64,000 nt of DNA from Isoetes taiwanensis (Eukaryota > Streptophyta > Lycopodiopsida > Isoetales > Isoetaceae). The position numbers and the translations under genes are program-made. The notes below the pieces were generated by a model. That model worked only from the letters and a program-made list of their open reading frames with translations, ran no database searches and had not been told where the DNA came from. This document shows positions 34,554 through 45,649 of the stretch, one piece after another; position 1 is the stretch's first letter; each line of letters starts with the position of its first letter. The stretch covers positions 10,544,546 to 10,608,545 of the forward strand of contig JAJEKV010000009.1 in assembly GCA_021234155.1 (NCBI GenBank), in the 5' to 3' direction.

Positions 34554-34630
34554 CTTCCCGCCCTGCTGACAGGGGCGCATGAGTCTTTTTCATTTGTGTT
34601 TTTTGTTGTTCATACCTCTTTGTTGTTCTC

Positions 34631-34842
34631 CACCTGTGAGTGTTGCTATTCTTATGTTTTTGTTCCATCACCCTCATACTGTGTTGTTCTCCACCTGCCG
34701 GTGATGCTGTTTATTTCCACCTCGAGAGTGATGCATATTTTTACATAATGGTTCTCCACCCGCTGGGTGATGCTTTATGCTGTTTATTTCCACCTCGCGG
34801 GTGATGCATATTTTTACATAATGGTTCTCCACCCGCTGGGTG
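34631..34842 (+). repeat. Array of six mini-hairpins
   Basis: CACCTGTGAGTG, CACCTGCCGGTG, CACCTCGAGAGTG, CACCCGCTGGGTG, CACCTCGCGGGTG and CACCCGCTGGGTG occur at 34631, 34692, 34718, 34757, 34791 and 34830. All but one are followed by ATGC. The last four form two 73-bp tandem units with two hairpins each. Stem bases vary but mostly stay complementary. Confidence 0.65.
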
Positions 34843-34989
34843 ATGCTATCTTTTTCTGTTATGTTCTTTTTTCCTTTGTTTTCGGACTTTCTTGGTGCAA
34901 CTTGTGCTATTTGTTTTCTCTGACCATTTACGGGTGTTCTTTTTGGGAGTTTTTGTTGGTATTGCTTGCAGGATTCCGCCATTTTTTCG

Positions 34990-35145
34990 TCGTCTGCTGG
35001 GGTCCTGTTCTATTTCTGTTCGCCATCACCCCTCTCCTTCGGTTCTCCATGGACACATTCGGGGGTCGCTTTCGCTGTTTGCTGGGGTCGTGCTCTATTT
35101 GCGTTCGCCATCAACTCGTTTCTCTCCGTTCTCCAGGCAACACAT
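34990..35145 (+). repeat. Two tandem units of about 77 bp
   Basis: TGCTGGGGTC(C/G)TG(T/C)TCTATTT and GTTCGCCATCA recur, each unit ending near ACACATTC. Confidence 0.65.
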
Positions 35146-37227
35146 TCAAGGTTGTTGGTATAAGATCATGCGACATATAAAGAAACCTCCTGGCAACTAA
35201 ACCCAAAATGGAAAAGGGAACAGATGAAAAGATATACACCACCCAATCGAGAAACCCCATTACAAAATCTCTTGGTGGCATCAACATCCGATAGAAAACA
35301 CAAATGCAAAGGAAAAAATCGGAAACAACTAGAGGAAAACACAAAATTGATAAGATCAGGCCACGTATAAATAAATATGTAAGCAGCGAACTAAAACATA
35401 AAACGACTTGAACAATATAAAATCATGAGCTAAGGAAACATAAAAGGCTAAGAGACAAGGACGAACCCAGAGCCACGAAACAAGTGCCACATTGGAACAT
35501 AGCGAATTCGATGGAGCAGATTCGTTGTGAGGAGGAACAGATTCGTCATGGGAAGGAGAAGCTCCGGAATTGGTGGCACCCACCTCGGCAAGTTGCCCGT
35601 GTTCCCAGCAAGATGCTTTCCTACAGGTCCCTGGTCTTACCTTTTGCCTGACCGAGCCAAGCAGATCTGCTCCGAGATCGAGTGCACACCGGATCGGATA
35701 TAGGATATGGCAGAACCCTAGGCTAGAATAGCCAATAAAGAACCAATGCCAAAAGAATAAAAACATCTAACACATAGAAAAAATGCCTGCATCTAAGCAA
35801 AATGGAGGAGCCACCAAAAAATGTGTCCATTGGTCGTATTCTGAGACAAGAAACCGGCAAAAGTAGGTCCCATTACGCCTAGCAATGTCACCGCAACTCT
35901 AGGTGCATAACTGACGAGGCAATTAAATTGATAGTCCAGTAAAGATGCGAACAACAAACATCGACATGACCCCGAGCAAAAAACCCCCCGACATATTGAA
36001 TTCTGGAAACACAAGCCATGTAGCAAGATTAAAAATAACGATATGGAGCAAGCATGGGAAGGGTCGACCCAAATGACGGAAAATCTAATGTAAATGTGAC
36101 TCATAATGCCTTCAAGGGATATGTAAAGGGGGCACGGATAACCTATGCAACCATTATAAAATATGAAAAGCTATGAAAAGGCCATGATAAGAAATATAGG
36201 GGCATAAGACAAATAAGAGCCGGTGGAGAAAATAGGATCCGGCAGGCTCAGAAAGAGAGGAGGGCAAGAAACGCTGGATTCAACCAGCCGAAGATGGCAG
36301 GGCGGATCGGGCGCCCCGAACTCCCCGCCTAGCAGCCCAGATCGCATGCCGAACACGTGAATCCGGCTACTCCCTCTGTCCGCCAGAAAACCGTCCCCTG
36401 CAAAAAAAAAAAAAAAAAAAAAAAAGCAAAGAAGCACAGAGAACAGTAACATCGAAGGAGATTGGCCGATCTGCTGTCCCAGAACAATCAAATTGCAAAC
36501 ATGTGAAATAAGATGCAAAGAGAAAACCAGGAGAAATCCGCGTGGCAAGGAGACGATTTATAGAATAGGGGCGACTGCTGTGGAACTGTCGATTTGTATC
36601 CAAGGCCATGGAGCCATCGCTAAATCAAAGGTGAAAAGGAAGAATCAGAGGCTAGATATCCGCCCCATGTGATTTCATGGCAATGCCGCGTAGCCTGAGA
36701 TCCACTGCCTCCCAAGGATCGAGCAGGAGGAAGCCCGTGCATGTTGGACTGGAACAAGATCACACACAAAGATAGACACGCTCCTTTAGCGGATTGCCGT
36801 TGGATGATCGTTAACAGGGAACTCCAGGCCGTCGTCAAGCATGCTAAGCATAATAGAACAATTCGCACGTTACCTCTGCAAAACCAATCTGCTTGTAGAC
36901 TCTGTGAGAAGAAAAAATACACGCCCAATGCATAAAACAACGATCAGAAACGAATTGGCAGAAGACATGGCTTTGAAGCAAAATTGGATCAGGCAAATTG
37001 ACCAGAAACAAGTAAGATTCCACCAAATCTTCCTCTGGAACATGAGTATTGGCATGCAACATGATCGGAAAGAAACCCATACCTCAAAATCCTAGGACGA
37101 TAGGCATGCATCGAAATGAGAAAAAAGAAAACCAAAGCTCATAAGCTATACCGTGCAAACGCCCAATCGAGGAGGCAAATGAACTAAACTTTGTAAATCA
37201 AGAGCTGTACATATGAGAAAAGGAGGA
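35146..37227. other. Non-coding stretch between repeat arrays
   Basis: Open frames on the minus strand lack domains. A run of 24 A lies at 36402-36425 after a GC-rich block (36285-36400), which looks like the poly-A end of a small plus-strand retroposon. I could not assign its family. Confidence 0.4.
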
Positions 37228-37376
37228 AGGCAAACTGAGGCTAGAAGATCCAAGATCAGGCTGGGAGGAAAGAACCAATGGAGAAAACAAACTGAGGCTA
37301 GAAAATCCAAGATCAGGCTGGGAGGAAAGAAGCAATGGAGAAAGCAAACTGAGGCTAGAAGATACGAGATAAGGCG
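37228..37376 (-). repeat. Tandem array, 57-bp unit
   Basis: Two full units and a partial one of CAAACTGAGGCTAGAAGATC plus AGGCTGGGAGGAAAGAA. It lies directly downstream of the right promoter-like module on the minus strand. Confidence 0.8.
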
Positions 37377-37381
37377 GAAAA

Positions 37382-37512
37382 GGAGGGAAGCCACGAGAGG
37401 AGAAGAAGAGCTGCTGTGAGAAGACGCCGATAACCGAGCCAAAACGGAAAAGGCCTAATATAGGCGCTCGTCCCTCCCCAGAATGGCGATCCGATGGCTC
37501 GGATCGATGGGA
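37382..37512 (-). promoter_or_regulatory. 131-bp promoter-like module, right copy of the inverted pair
   Basis: Exact reverse complement of 34423-34553. On the minus strand it points toward the left copy, so any two transcripts would converge. TATA-like motif at 37454-37464. Confidence 0.55.
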
Positions 37513-37622
37513 TATCCATAGCCAGAGACCAACAGCCAGACGTCTAGTTATCCGAGGGTTTGTCCCAAAACATGGCAAGTAAATACTAAATTAAATTGCG
37601 TCGCAGAAATATTAGAGAGGGA

Positions 37623-37764
37623 CAAAACAAAAACAAAAACAAAAAAAAAAAAAAAAAAAAACAAAAACAAAAAAAAAACAAAAACAAAAACAAAAACAAA
37701 AAAAAAAACAAAAACAAAAACAAAAACAAAAACAAAAACAAAAACAAAAACAAAAACAAAAAAC
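37623..37764. repeat. (CAAAAA)n microsatellite
   Basis: About 140 bp of CAAAAA units with some longer A runs near its start. Confidence 0.95.
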
Positions 37765-38253
37765 CTGATTATATATGTAGTGATAGTGATAGTAGTTTGT
37801 GTATTCTAACATGTGGTAGGTTGACATCACATTTTCATTAGTGTACATTTTCCACTATGTATGTAAATTTTTCTGCTAAGGCAATGCTGTATTTCCACTA
37901 CAGAACATCACGAGTCGTTTAGGGATTTAACCCTAAACGAGTTTGAACTGGACTACTTTATGCATTTATCATTCTAAACGTATTTGAACTGGAGTGTCCA
38001 AAGCAAGCCTGCAAAATTTTGTACCAGTTTTGAAAAGGTGGAGACCTAAAAGTTTTCTTAGCATTGTAATTTTGGTGTCAACAAACCAAAGATTTAGATT
38101 TGAGGCTGGCTTTTCACTCATATATAAAGCAGTGTCAATTTTTGTTTGATAAATATTTGTTTGATGCTATTTATTTGAAGCATCCTCGTGATGACACGTA
38201 TGTGCAAATAAAATTTTAAGAAAAGAATGCTGCATTTATGATATGCACTTATT

Positions 38254-38560
38254 GTGCATTTATGGCGGCTATGGCGGCTAGAAGATTGCACGGCCTTTTT
38301 CCTGTTTTGTCCTCTGCCACTGCTCTGCTCTAGCTATGGCAAATCCAACTTCGATGCTGGTAGTGGTCTTAGATATTGCTGGGCCGGCCAACGGCTCTGG
38401 ATCCATGTAAAAATTGTGGTGCAAATCCACATGTTCTATCTGCATTCAAGAATTCCGACCTCAAGGTATCAATAACGGTGAAGAACAAAGAGGCTGAAGA
38501 AAGAAATTTGGTTCAAATCTGTCTAGTTCGCATCAAGCTGAATGTGTTTACCATCTCATG
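38254..38560 (+). pseudogene. Possible coding remnant with organelle-like N-terminus
   Basis: MAAMAARRLHGLFPVLSSAT begins near 38261, an Arg/Ala-rich stretch like a mitochondrial leader. Later, in a different frame, CKNCGANPHVLSAFKNSDLK and VKNKEAEERNLVQI read like real protein (38406-38520). Stops and shifts separate them. I do not recognise the parent. Confidence 0.25.
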
Positions 38561-39774
38561 CTAAGGATTTCGGCTGTACGCTTTGGCCAGGTTCATCTAA
38601 CTATGGATTCTTTGCCATATTTGCGTTATTAAACTAGGTAGATAATCTATAGACAAGAATGTTTGTTTTGCCCAGATTCTGGTCATGGAAAATTGCTCCG
38701 CATAGCGGCATGGTTTCCCTTACCGGAATGCAACGCAGAGGTGCATTCCCTTACACAAAATGGAGAGACAGAGCTTGTGGCTACCGATTCTTCACTACAG
38801 CCGCATTTTGAAGGGACGTTTGTCGATTCTTCATTGTAGCCGCGTTTTAAAGAGTTGTATAAGCAATCTTGTGTGCTGCATCTGTCTGAGATCAGTTTAC
38901 AGTTTATATCGACTAATCTTTCCTTTTTAGGACCCAAAACCAGTTGAAAATCTTCGAAGATGGGAAAAGTATATACTTGGCTTGACGGATTCAAGCAACT
39001 GAACTAAAGAAAGGAAAAGCGAGATTTAACAGCAAGAAAGCCCAGTTCTGGAGAAGCTCAGGCGAGATCTCTGCAGTGGAAACTCTGTCCCAGCGAAGCT
39101 CCTAAGCTTTGCAATGGTAGGTTATGCACCTAACCTCTCTGCAATGGTCCTAAACCTGAGTGCAGATTTTTGCCACTGAAAATGTAAACCTTGGTGATGC
39201 CACCAAAAATTGAGACACAAAAGTTACCCAAAGGGACCTGAAACCATAGGAAATTTCCCTAAGGTTACTTCTCTGAGGCCAGCATGCCCTGGAGGTTTTC
39301 AACTTCAAAGAAATTTGTGTTTGAATCCAATTATGTGAGGTTTTCAACTTCAAGAAATATGTGTTTGAATCCGATGTTTGTTCCTTCAGCTTCTCAAAAT
39401 CCGTTTAGAATTTTTGGATAGGCTCAAAGCATTCAGAATTTTTGGATAGGTCCAGCGGGGATAGCGAGCAGCCCCATTGCTTGCTTCTAATAGACTACGA
39501 TTTTTTATCAAGAGGAACAAGATGCATCTCTCGAGCAAGCTCCCCTGTCGCAAAATTCTCTGATATCCTACTCCACATCAAAGTCTTCCATCCTGTAATA
39601 GAATCGTACAGCGGCGTCATTTACTTATTTGTAGCTCTCCGGATTTGCTCCCACCGAAACTGTCGGACTACTGGAACTTAGGCCTAATATTAGATTGCAT
39701 AGGGGATTTAGGTCTTGAAGGATTTCTGGGGTATATGTGGTATATGGTTTTGTGTACAACTTGTTGATTTAGAA

Positions 39775-39777
<3 letters not shown>
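38561..39777. other. Non-coding stretch
   Basis: No gene supported. GAGGTTTTCAACTTCAA(A)GAAAT occurs twice (39291 and about 39339), and AGAATTTTTGGATAGG twice (about 39407 and 39436). Confidence 0.4.
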
Positions 39778-39810
<33 letters not shown>

Positions 39811-39832
39811 TTTTTTTTTTTTTTTTTTTTTT
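39778..39832. repeat. (ATT)n followed by T27
   Basis: About nine to ten ATT units run directly into a homopolymer of T. Confidence 0.95.
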
Positions 39833-39847
39833 TATGTAACTTTACTT

Positions 39848-40275
39848 TATGAAATTTTCCCTTGATCGTCTTGGCAGGATTTTCTGCTGTATCTCCACTT
39901 GTTTAGCTTCCTCCCTTAAAGTTAGAATTCAACTTGTGTTATGGTTTGCCGGGGAAATGTCTTTTAAACCTTCTTTGCTCTATATCCATTAGGAATTTTT
40001 TCCCTTGTTGACTTGGCAGGGTTTCTACTTTATCTCCACTTGTTTAGCTTGCTCTCTTAAAATATTAATTCAATTTGTTCTGTGGTTTGCCCCATGGGGG
40101 AAGTGTCCTGTAAGCCTTCATTGCTACATAACCTTTAAGAATTTTTTCCTTTGGTGCCTTGGCAATCTTTCTCTGCTATATCTCCACTGGTTTGGCTTGC
40201 TCTCTTAATAATACAAGTTGTTTTGTGGTTTGCCCCATGGGGGAATTATCCTGTAAACCTTATTGCTCCATAACC
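39848..40275. repeat. Three tandem units of about 145 bp
   Basis: Each has TTCCCTTG or similar, CTTGGCA, TATCTCCACT(T/G)GTTT and TGTGGTTTGCC. The last two share CCCCATGGGGGAA. The array ends about 280 bp before MGRKKG copy C. Confidence 0.75.
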
Positions 40276-40553
40276 TAGTTAATAAGGTATCTTCGATAAT
40301 GTAAGTTTAATAACAGATATCAAATTTAGGGTTCTTTTTTACCTAATCCGGCTATCGATGGCTGGAGATGTCTTCCTGCATGTGGTCACTGCCTGAAAAG
40401 CCTACGGGTGGAAGCTCAAACGGTGGATCTTCTCTGATAGGTTCATTTCCGGCTGCTTAAAGATCTATTTAAACCAGTTAGTATGATCGGATTTTTTCCT
40501 TACTGCTCCCTTTGGTTGCTGCTCTGTCTTCTTCCTGTTGTTTATTCCGGTGT

Positions 40554-40877
40554 ATGGGAAGGAAAAAGGGTGGCTTAAACAAAACCACTATACTCAAACT
40601 GCAAATGGAAAAGAGGTTGACTGAAAAGAGGAAGGGTGTGTTTGATTTTCATAAGCCTGCAAAGGCTATGGCAAAACCAGTGTCTAATATCTTACCAAGT
40701 TTAGAAGAAGGGAACAGCTCTGGCCAGATCAATCTTGTTCCTGATATTGGAAATCCAGTTCCGAAGGTGAACACTCCCATTCTAATTAGCTCGGATGAAC
40801 ATGGTTCTGCTGCGAATTCTCTTCTCCATGATGCTGAATTTACTGAAGACTCTGTACCTGCTAAAGCCACCTCTCAG
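40554..40877 (+). CDS. MGRKKG-family exon, copy C
   Basis: Open exon of 108 codons reading MGRKKGGLNKTTILKLQMEK, then KRKGVFDFHKPAKAMAKPV and an acidic Ser/Pro-rich tail, ending at TCTCAG|GTTTTT (after 40877). Copies at 929 and 3568 share the start and basic block. The protein family is unknown to me; the basic N-terminus suggests a nuclear or nucleic-acid role, but that is only a guess. Downstream a second conserved block lies at 42314. The gene model beyond these two pieces is not resolved. Confidence 0.45.
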
Positions 40878-41805
40878 GTTTTTGTGTCCTCCTTTTTATA
40901 GTTGATCCCACATGTCTCCTACAAGTCTCTCCATGTTGAGCTAAATTCTCTGCTCCCACTTTAAATGCTCTTATTTTTTTTATCAATTTAAGTCTTTAAA
41001 TTGCTGCTGATATTTCTTCTCGCACTTATTCTATAGTAAATAATTAACTGTGTGTAGTTATTGCCTTGATGTGCTAATATCTTCTGCCAATTGAGTAACA
41101 TTGTTTTAGATGACATGAGTATATACAGGAGGTGAATTTTCGCTTCTCCATTTACTTGCATAATTTAAACATGTTGCATTCTATGCTGCCACCAAATTAA
41201 ACAGGCTGGAAAATGCTTATTTGTAAGTTTTTCAATGGATTGAAGATCATGGGAATAGACTATTAAGTCTGGACAGCAGAAATTTCTTGAAACTTTTTCA
41301 TGAGCTGTACCCTGACCTTGAAGGTGGATTCATAGAATGTATATCCTGATTTCTACTTACATAAACATACATGCAGAAGTTTGCACTGTTAACCTAAACT
41401 CTCTATTTCCATTGTATCAATTTCTGAATTCATTTTCTTAACTACTAGATCCAGCCTCTTGCAGTATACCCTTTGTCTGATTATTTGAAGTTTTTCAGCA
41501 GTCCATATGTATAGCCATGTTCCACACATTTGTTTCCTTGTGGCTATCAACACAAACTATTCTTTTTTGGTTTACTGCAGGTCTGCCATCATATCAAACC
41601 AGCAACTTACATCCAAGATTTTTTCGTGGTTCTTATTTCTTGAATAGTTTCCTAAGCTTGTTATTGTGTTTCCCTCATCCGTTGGCTACTGTTTCCTTGA
41701 ACTGATTGATATGCGCAACTTTATAGTCCTCTTGGTTAAATTTTGTGTTTATATGCCTGGTGTGACGACCCATGACTCATGTCATGTTAAACATTGGCTG
41801 TTAAC

Positions 41806-42033
41806 TTGTGCCATAGATAGCCAGATATATCTTTCCTGTTCTGATTAATGTTAGCTGTGAACTATCATTGCCCTATGTGTTCTGATTAGTATCTCAGTTT
41901 TATCTTCCAATCTCTAACTTATGCCATAGATAGCCAGATATATCTTTCTTGTTTTGATTAATGTCAGCTAAGAATTATCCTTGCCCTATGCATTTTTTAT
42001 CAGTATTTAAGTTCAATCTTCCAATCTCTTGTA
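41806..42033. repeat. Two-unit tandem duplication in copy C intron
   Basis: GCCATAGATAGCCAGATATA and CTTCCAATCTCT occur in both units (about 115 bp each). Confidence 0.75.
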
Positions 42034-42313
42034 ACAGGGTTTATTTTTCGTTTGTTAGTTCGGCCCTTTCCATTCCCTTTCTATTAGTTCTTTATCTAGC
42101 TTAAAGCATTCTGTTTTTATGTAAAATGTACACCGATTATCTGAGTTTATGTTAACAAGTTCAGCCTTTCAATTTGAGCTTATTAATAGTATTAATGCCA
42201 ACCCTATTGGTATTGTTTACCCTCTCCTTTGTATATGTATTTTCATATGCTAATATGATCTATACTCATAATTTTCAATTGTCTTGTTTCAACGTAAAGT
42301 TTAAAGTTGATAA

Positions 42314-42411
42314 ATGGTGAAAGGCGTTAAGCCAGATGGGTCTTTAGCTTATCTGTGGGTGGCTTATGCATTTACCCTCTTTAGGCTAACTTGCATTTGG
42401 TTCCACTGCAG
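42314..42411 (+). other. Second exon-like block of copy C
   Basis: ATG after an in-frame TAA; reads MVKGVKPDGSLAYLWVAYAF and ends at TGCAG|GTAACC. Matches 1889-1982 in copy A with mostly third-position differences, and its junction word matches 4897-4907 in copy B. Confidence 0.4.
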
Positions 42412-42984
42412 GTAACCGGACTCAACCCTCCATGCGTGTACTTGGTGTTCTTGGGAGCAATGTTGATGCTCATAAACTTTTTTTCGACATTATTTTTCTT
42501 TGCAAAGCTACTTCTACTGAACCTCAGTTTTGGTGATATTCTACAAATCTTTTGTTGATGGATAACATTCTATATGTCCATTTTGGTTGTATGTTTATCT
42601 TCTTTTTGTACTTCTTTGTTATTACTCTGTTCCATTATAAAGACAGTAAGCTTAATTTAACCGGGTTTTTTTCCCATTTCTTTCTATCCTTTCAAGTTTT
42701 GGTGCGCTTTTGCTTCTTTATTATGTTCCTTAAACTACTTTTACTTACTGTCACTCTCGGATTTCAGTCTTTCAGGCTGCTTATATTGTTTCTTGTTTTC
42801 TTTTATCTTTTGTGTGTTTCCTACTATATCTTCTTTCTTGTCTTCCCATGTTATTATTTAGTATCTTTATCTTTATCTTCCTTTGTTTATCTTTATCTTC
42901 ATTTGTTTATATTCCTATTCGTTTACGTGGTTTAACCATTGTTTATTAATTTTTATTTTTCAGTGTTTTTCTTGATCATTTGCT

Positions 42985-43028
42985 TCTTCCGTGGACGATA
43001 AAATCATATTCTATTCTATTCTATTCTT
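42985..43028 (+). mobile_element. LINE 3' end with ATTCT tail
   Basis: CTTCCGTGGACGATAAAATC followed by (TATTC)n, same terminus as the LINE at 13.2 kb. Confidence 0.6.
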
Positions 43029-43240
43029 TAATGGTTTAAAGTTATAAATTACTAATGAACTCCATGTTGTATATTTATTTTCTTTTTCTTCTATTGTCGA
43101 TCCTTTTCAAGGCTTGGTTAGGTTATTATGCACCTTAACCTATCCAAGGTTGCACGTGTATGGGCTTTTTATTCCAAATGGAATTTCTAGTCTTAAAAGT
43201 CTGGGTAACTAGTCTTGTACTTGTTTTCTTCAGACTGGGG

Positions 43241-43575
43241 TTTTTTTTTTTTTTTTTTTTTTTGAAAGTAAGAAGTTTTTGTATTGATCAGATAGGAAAA
43301 ATTACAATACAAAGATCCCTTATGGATCAGATATAATTTAAGCACAAATGATCCCACATGGATCCGAAATCACATCTGCAGCTATAGTATATATAAGCCT
43401 TCTCTCAACCTCTTCTTCCGTTTAACTAGTACATCAGCAAAACAGAATACTACAAGAGCAAAATACTCATTTTCCACAAGCTGCAGATAAATCTTGAATG
43501 CTCTAAACAACCTTCTGCAAAAGTAGAGATGAAGAGAAAAAGAGACAAAGAGTAATCTGAGCAATCTTCCGCATG
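43241..43575 (-). mobile_element. 3' end of a poly-A retroposon, copy 2
   Basis: T23 (43241-43263), then GAAGTTTTTGTATTGATCAG and about 300 bp matching the copy at 9335. On the minus strand the tail is poly-A. Confidence 0.6.
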
Positions 43576-45238
43576 CATCCTTTTTCTAAACATCGTTCTC
43601 ATTTAGATTATCGTTCTCATCGTTAACATTTTGTTTCAGCAGAGGTTAAATTTGATCTACCACGTCTGAAACATTTCCATACATTGTGCAGAGCAAATAA
43701 TCCTGTTGGACAATATTGCATGACGAACCATCTCCATGATGCATATCATAAATTTGTTCTTACCATATGGAAAGCTATTGGGTTGATGGGTTCATGATGG
43801 GATGTTTTCATTTTTCAATTGGGGCCGTTGATGGGAGGAATATTCCTCCTTTTATGCCAGATGAAGGGCCCTCTGTTTTTTGCAGGCCGTGACCCATACA
43901 AATTTCAAAGGTGCAGAATTAAAACACATGACCATTGGCATTACGTGAAGCGGAATTGCAGTGGATAAAAACTATGCTGCGTTCCTACAGCAGCCCGACC
44001 TGCATAAAAAAAAGAAACCAAGCAACCCTGGGTTGGAGGATTCGAACCTCCAGGCCCCAACGACCTCACCACAGCCCATTTTTATGACTATAATCCGTTT
44101 AATACATTCTCCCACAACCCCATCGAGAATCAAAGCTTAAACCCATCAAGTATCTGCCACAACTCCTTCGATTTCAGGGCAGGAAAATGGTGGACTACAG
44201 CAGACGCCGAAGACCAATCATCCAGAGCGCCGCCATAGATAAGACCTCCAGAACGGCAAGAAACGGCCCTGTTCTGTTCAAAGGTAAAAGAAATCGGCTA
44301 TTTCTTGTTGCCCTGAGGCTCTTATGTGCCGCATTGGGCCTGAAAATGGATCGATTCACCTGCTCATCTGCCCTATGCCTCTAGTCCTCATCTGCCCTCT
44401 TCTTCTCAGAAAGCATGGGAAATCTTCGAACAGGGGCAGCTATAGACTGCCGGAATGACTCCGCCACCGTCGCATCTCCAGCGGACGGTGAAATCATCTC
44501 CAAATCTGGCTCGTCCTGCAGCAGAAGCTCTGGTCGACAAGAACGGCAGAACAGGATCAGGGAGCACAATCGTGCCCTGCGTTCCAAAACCGGCCTCGTG
44601 GCTTTCCAAAAACGTACCTTTGCAAAAAACAAATTAAACCATAAATAACCACTCCAAAATAGAAAGTTGCCCCTCACAACAAAGAAGCAGCTCAAACATG
44701 CACAAACATACGATTTTCAATACAATACAATACCAGAATCATAGTTTTCACCATTGCGAGAATACCCTCCCGCAATACCAACCGGATTGGGTAAACTTAA
44801 TCATATGCATTTTGAATAACCATTTTGCATAGATATATTGGCAATTACGGAGGTTAGAATTCCCCATGCTCAAACACGGTTCAATTTTTGTATGTTCGGA
44901 ACTTAGATTCTTTTGATTCAATGCAAAACATCTTTCGTAACGAGTTGTTATGGTCAATATTCTTCTATCGTACGAGCACTGAACACAAGGCAACAAAATG
45001 CAAGTTCAAATTCTGCATGTTCTAGCATGTATAGACGAGTTGGGGAAGAGAAAGGCCGCCGCGATAAGTCTCTTGTAGTATCTAATTTATGGTACGAAAC
45101 TTCATCATTGCTAAGTGACTTCATAATTCGTAACAGCCAGGGCTGCATCTAGAGAACTTCGAGAAATCGGAAATTAATTTTTAAACTAGAAAAAACAAAG
45201 CGGACATATACTCTGCATACATTATCTATGTTATGGTA
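43576..45238. other. Non-coding stretch with a tRNA-like scrap
   Basis: No supportable gene; open frames at 44187-44700 lack domains. On the minus strand 44076-44028 holds a T-arm-like GGAGGTTCGAATCCTCC followed by AACCCAG. No matching 5' half is present, so it is at most a tRNA fragment. Confidence 0.35.
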
Positions 45239-45330
45239 TAGGTAATGTGCCTGGGCAGGCCCTTACGCGGGGTTCAGCGGCTCGCCAGGCCCTTACCCCA
45301 CGTAGAGGCCTGCCCAGGCACATTCCCCAC
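45239..45330. repeat. Fold-back element 2
   Basis: GGTAATGTGCCTGGGCAGGC and the reverse complement of GCCTGCCCAGGCACATTCC form the outer arms; inner arms are TTACGCGGGG and CCCCACGTA. The centre has GGCTCGCCA. The right half plus flank (45273-45371) is repeated in tandem at 45377-45478. Confidence 0.75.
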
Positions 45331-45550
45331 GTAATGAGGGGGCAAGAAATTTCATGATGACGTGGTGCCTAGAATAGCGGCTCGCCAAGCCCTTACCCCA
45401 CGTAAAGGCCTGTCCAGGCACATTCCCCACGTAATGAGAGGGGGCAAGAAATTTCATAATGACGTGGTGCCTAGAATGATACATACTTTTCAAAAACATT
45501 AAATAAAGTCAACAGGACCCACCGGTTAACACACCCCTAGATTACTTGTT

Positions 45551-45648
45551 AGGGGTAATGTTCGGGCGTAGGCCATTACGCGGGGTGCGGCCACCTGGCG
45601 AGCCCAGTGGCCGTACCCCGCGTAATGGCCTATGCCCGAACATTCCCC
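45551..45648. repeat. Fold-back element 3
   Basis: A 98-bp near-perfect hairpin with 44-base arms: AGGGGTAATGTTCGGGCGTA then GGCCATTACGCGGGGTGCGG, closing on TGGCGAGCC (the reverse complement of GGCTCGCCA). Only about three mismatches. Confidence 0.8.
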
Positions 45649-45649
45649 C

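Noticed and set aside
34423-37512. Reading the inverted 131-bp pair as the terminal repeats of a MULE transposon
   Set aside because: The 9 bases outside each end do not match, and no transposase lies between. Kept open as an alternative.
37596-37848. Lys/Asn-rich frame on the plus strand and Phe/Cys-rich frame on the minus strand
   Set aside because: Both are translations of the (CAAAAA)n microsatellite.
42552-42935. 127-codon hydrophobic open frame after MGRKKG copy C
   Set aside because: Very Phe/Leu/Tyr-rich from T-rich DNA, with no splice context or similarity to copy A; likely chance.
44028-44080. tRNA-like T-arm on the minus strand
   Set aside because: Only the T-arm and one acceptor strand are present; no D-arm, anticodon arm or pairing 5' strand was found.
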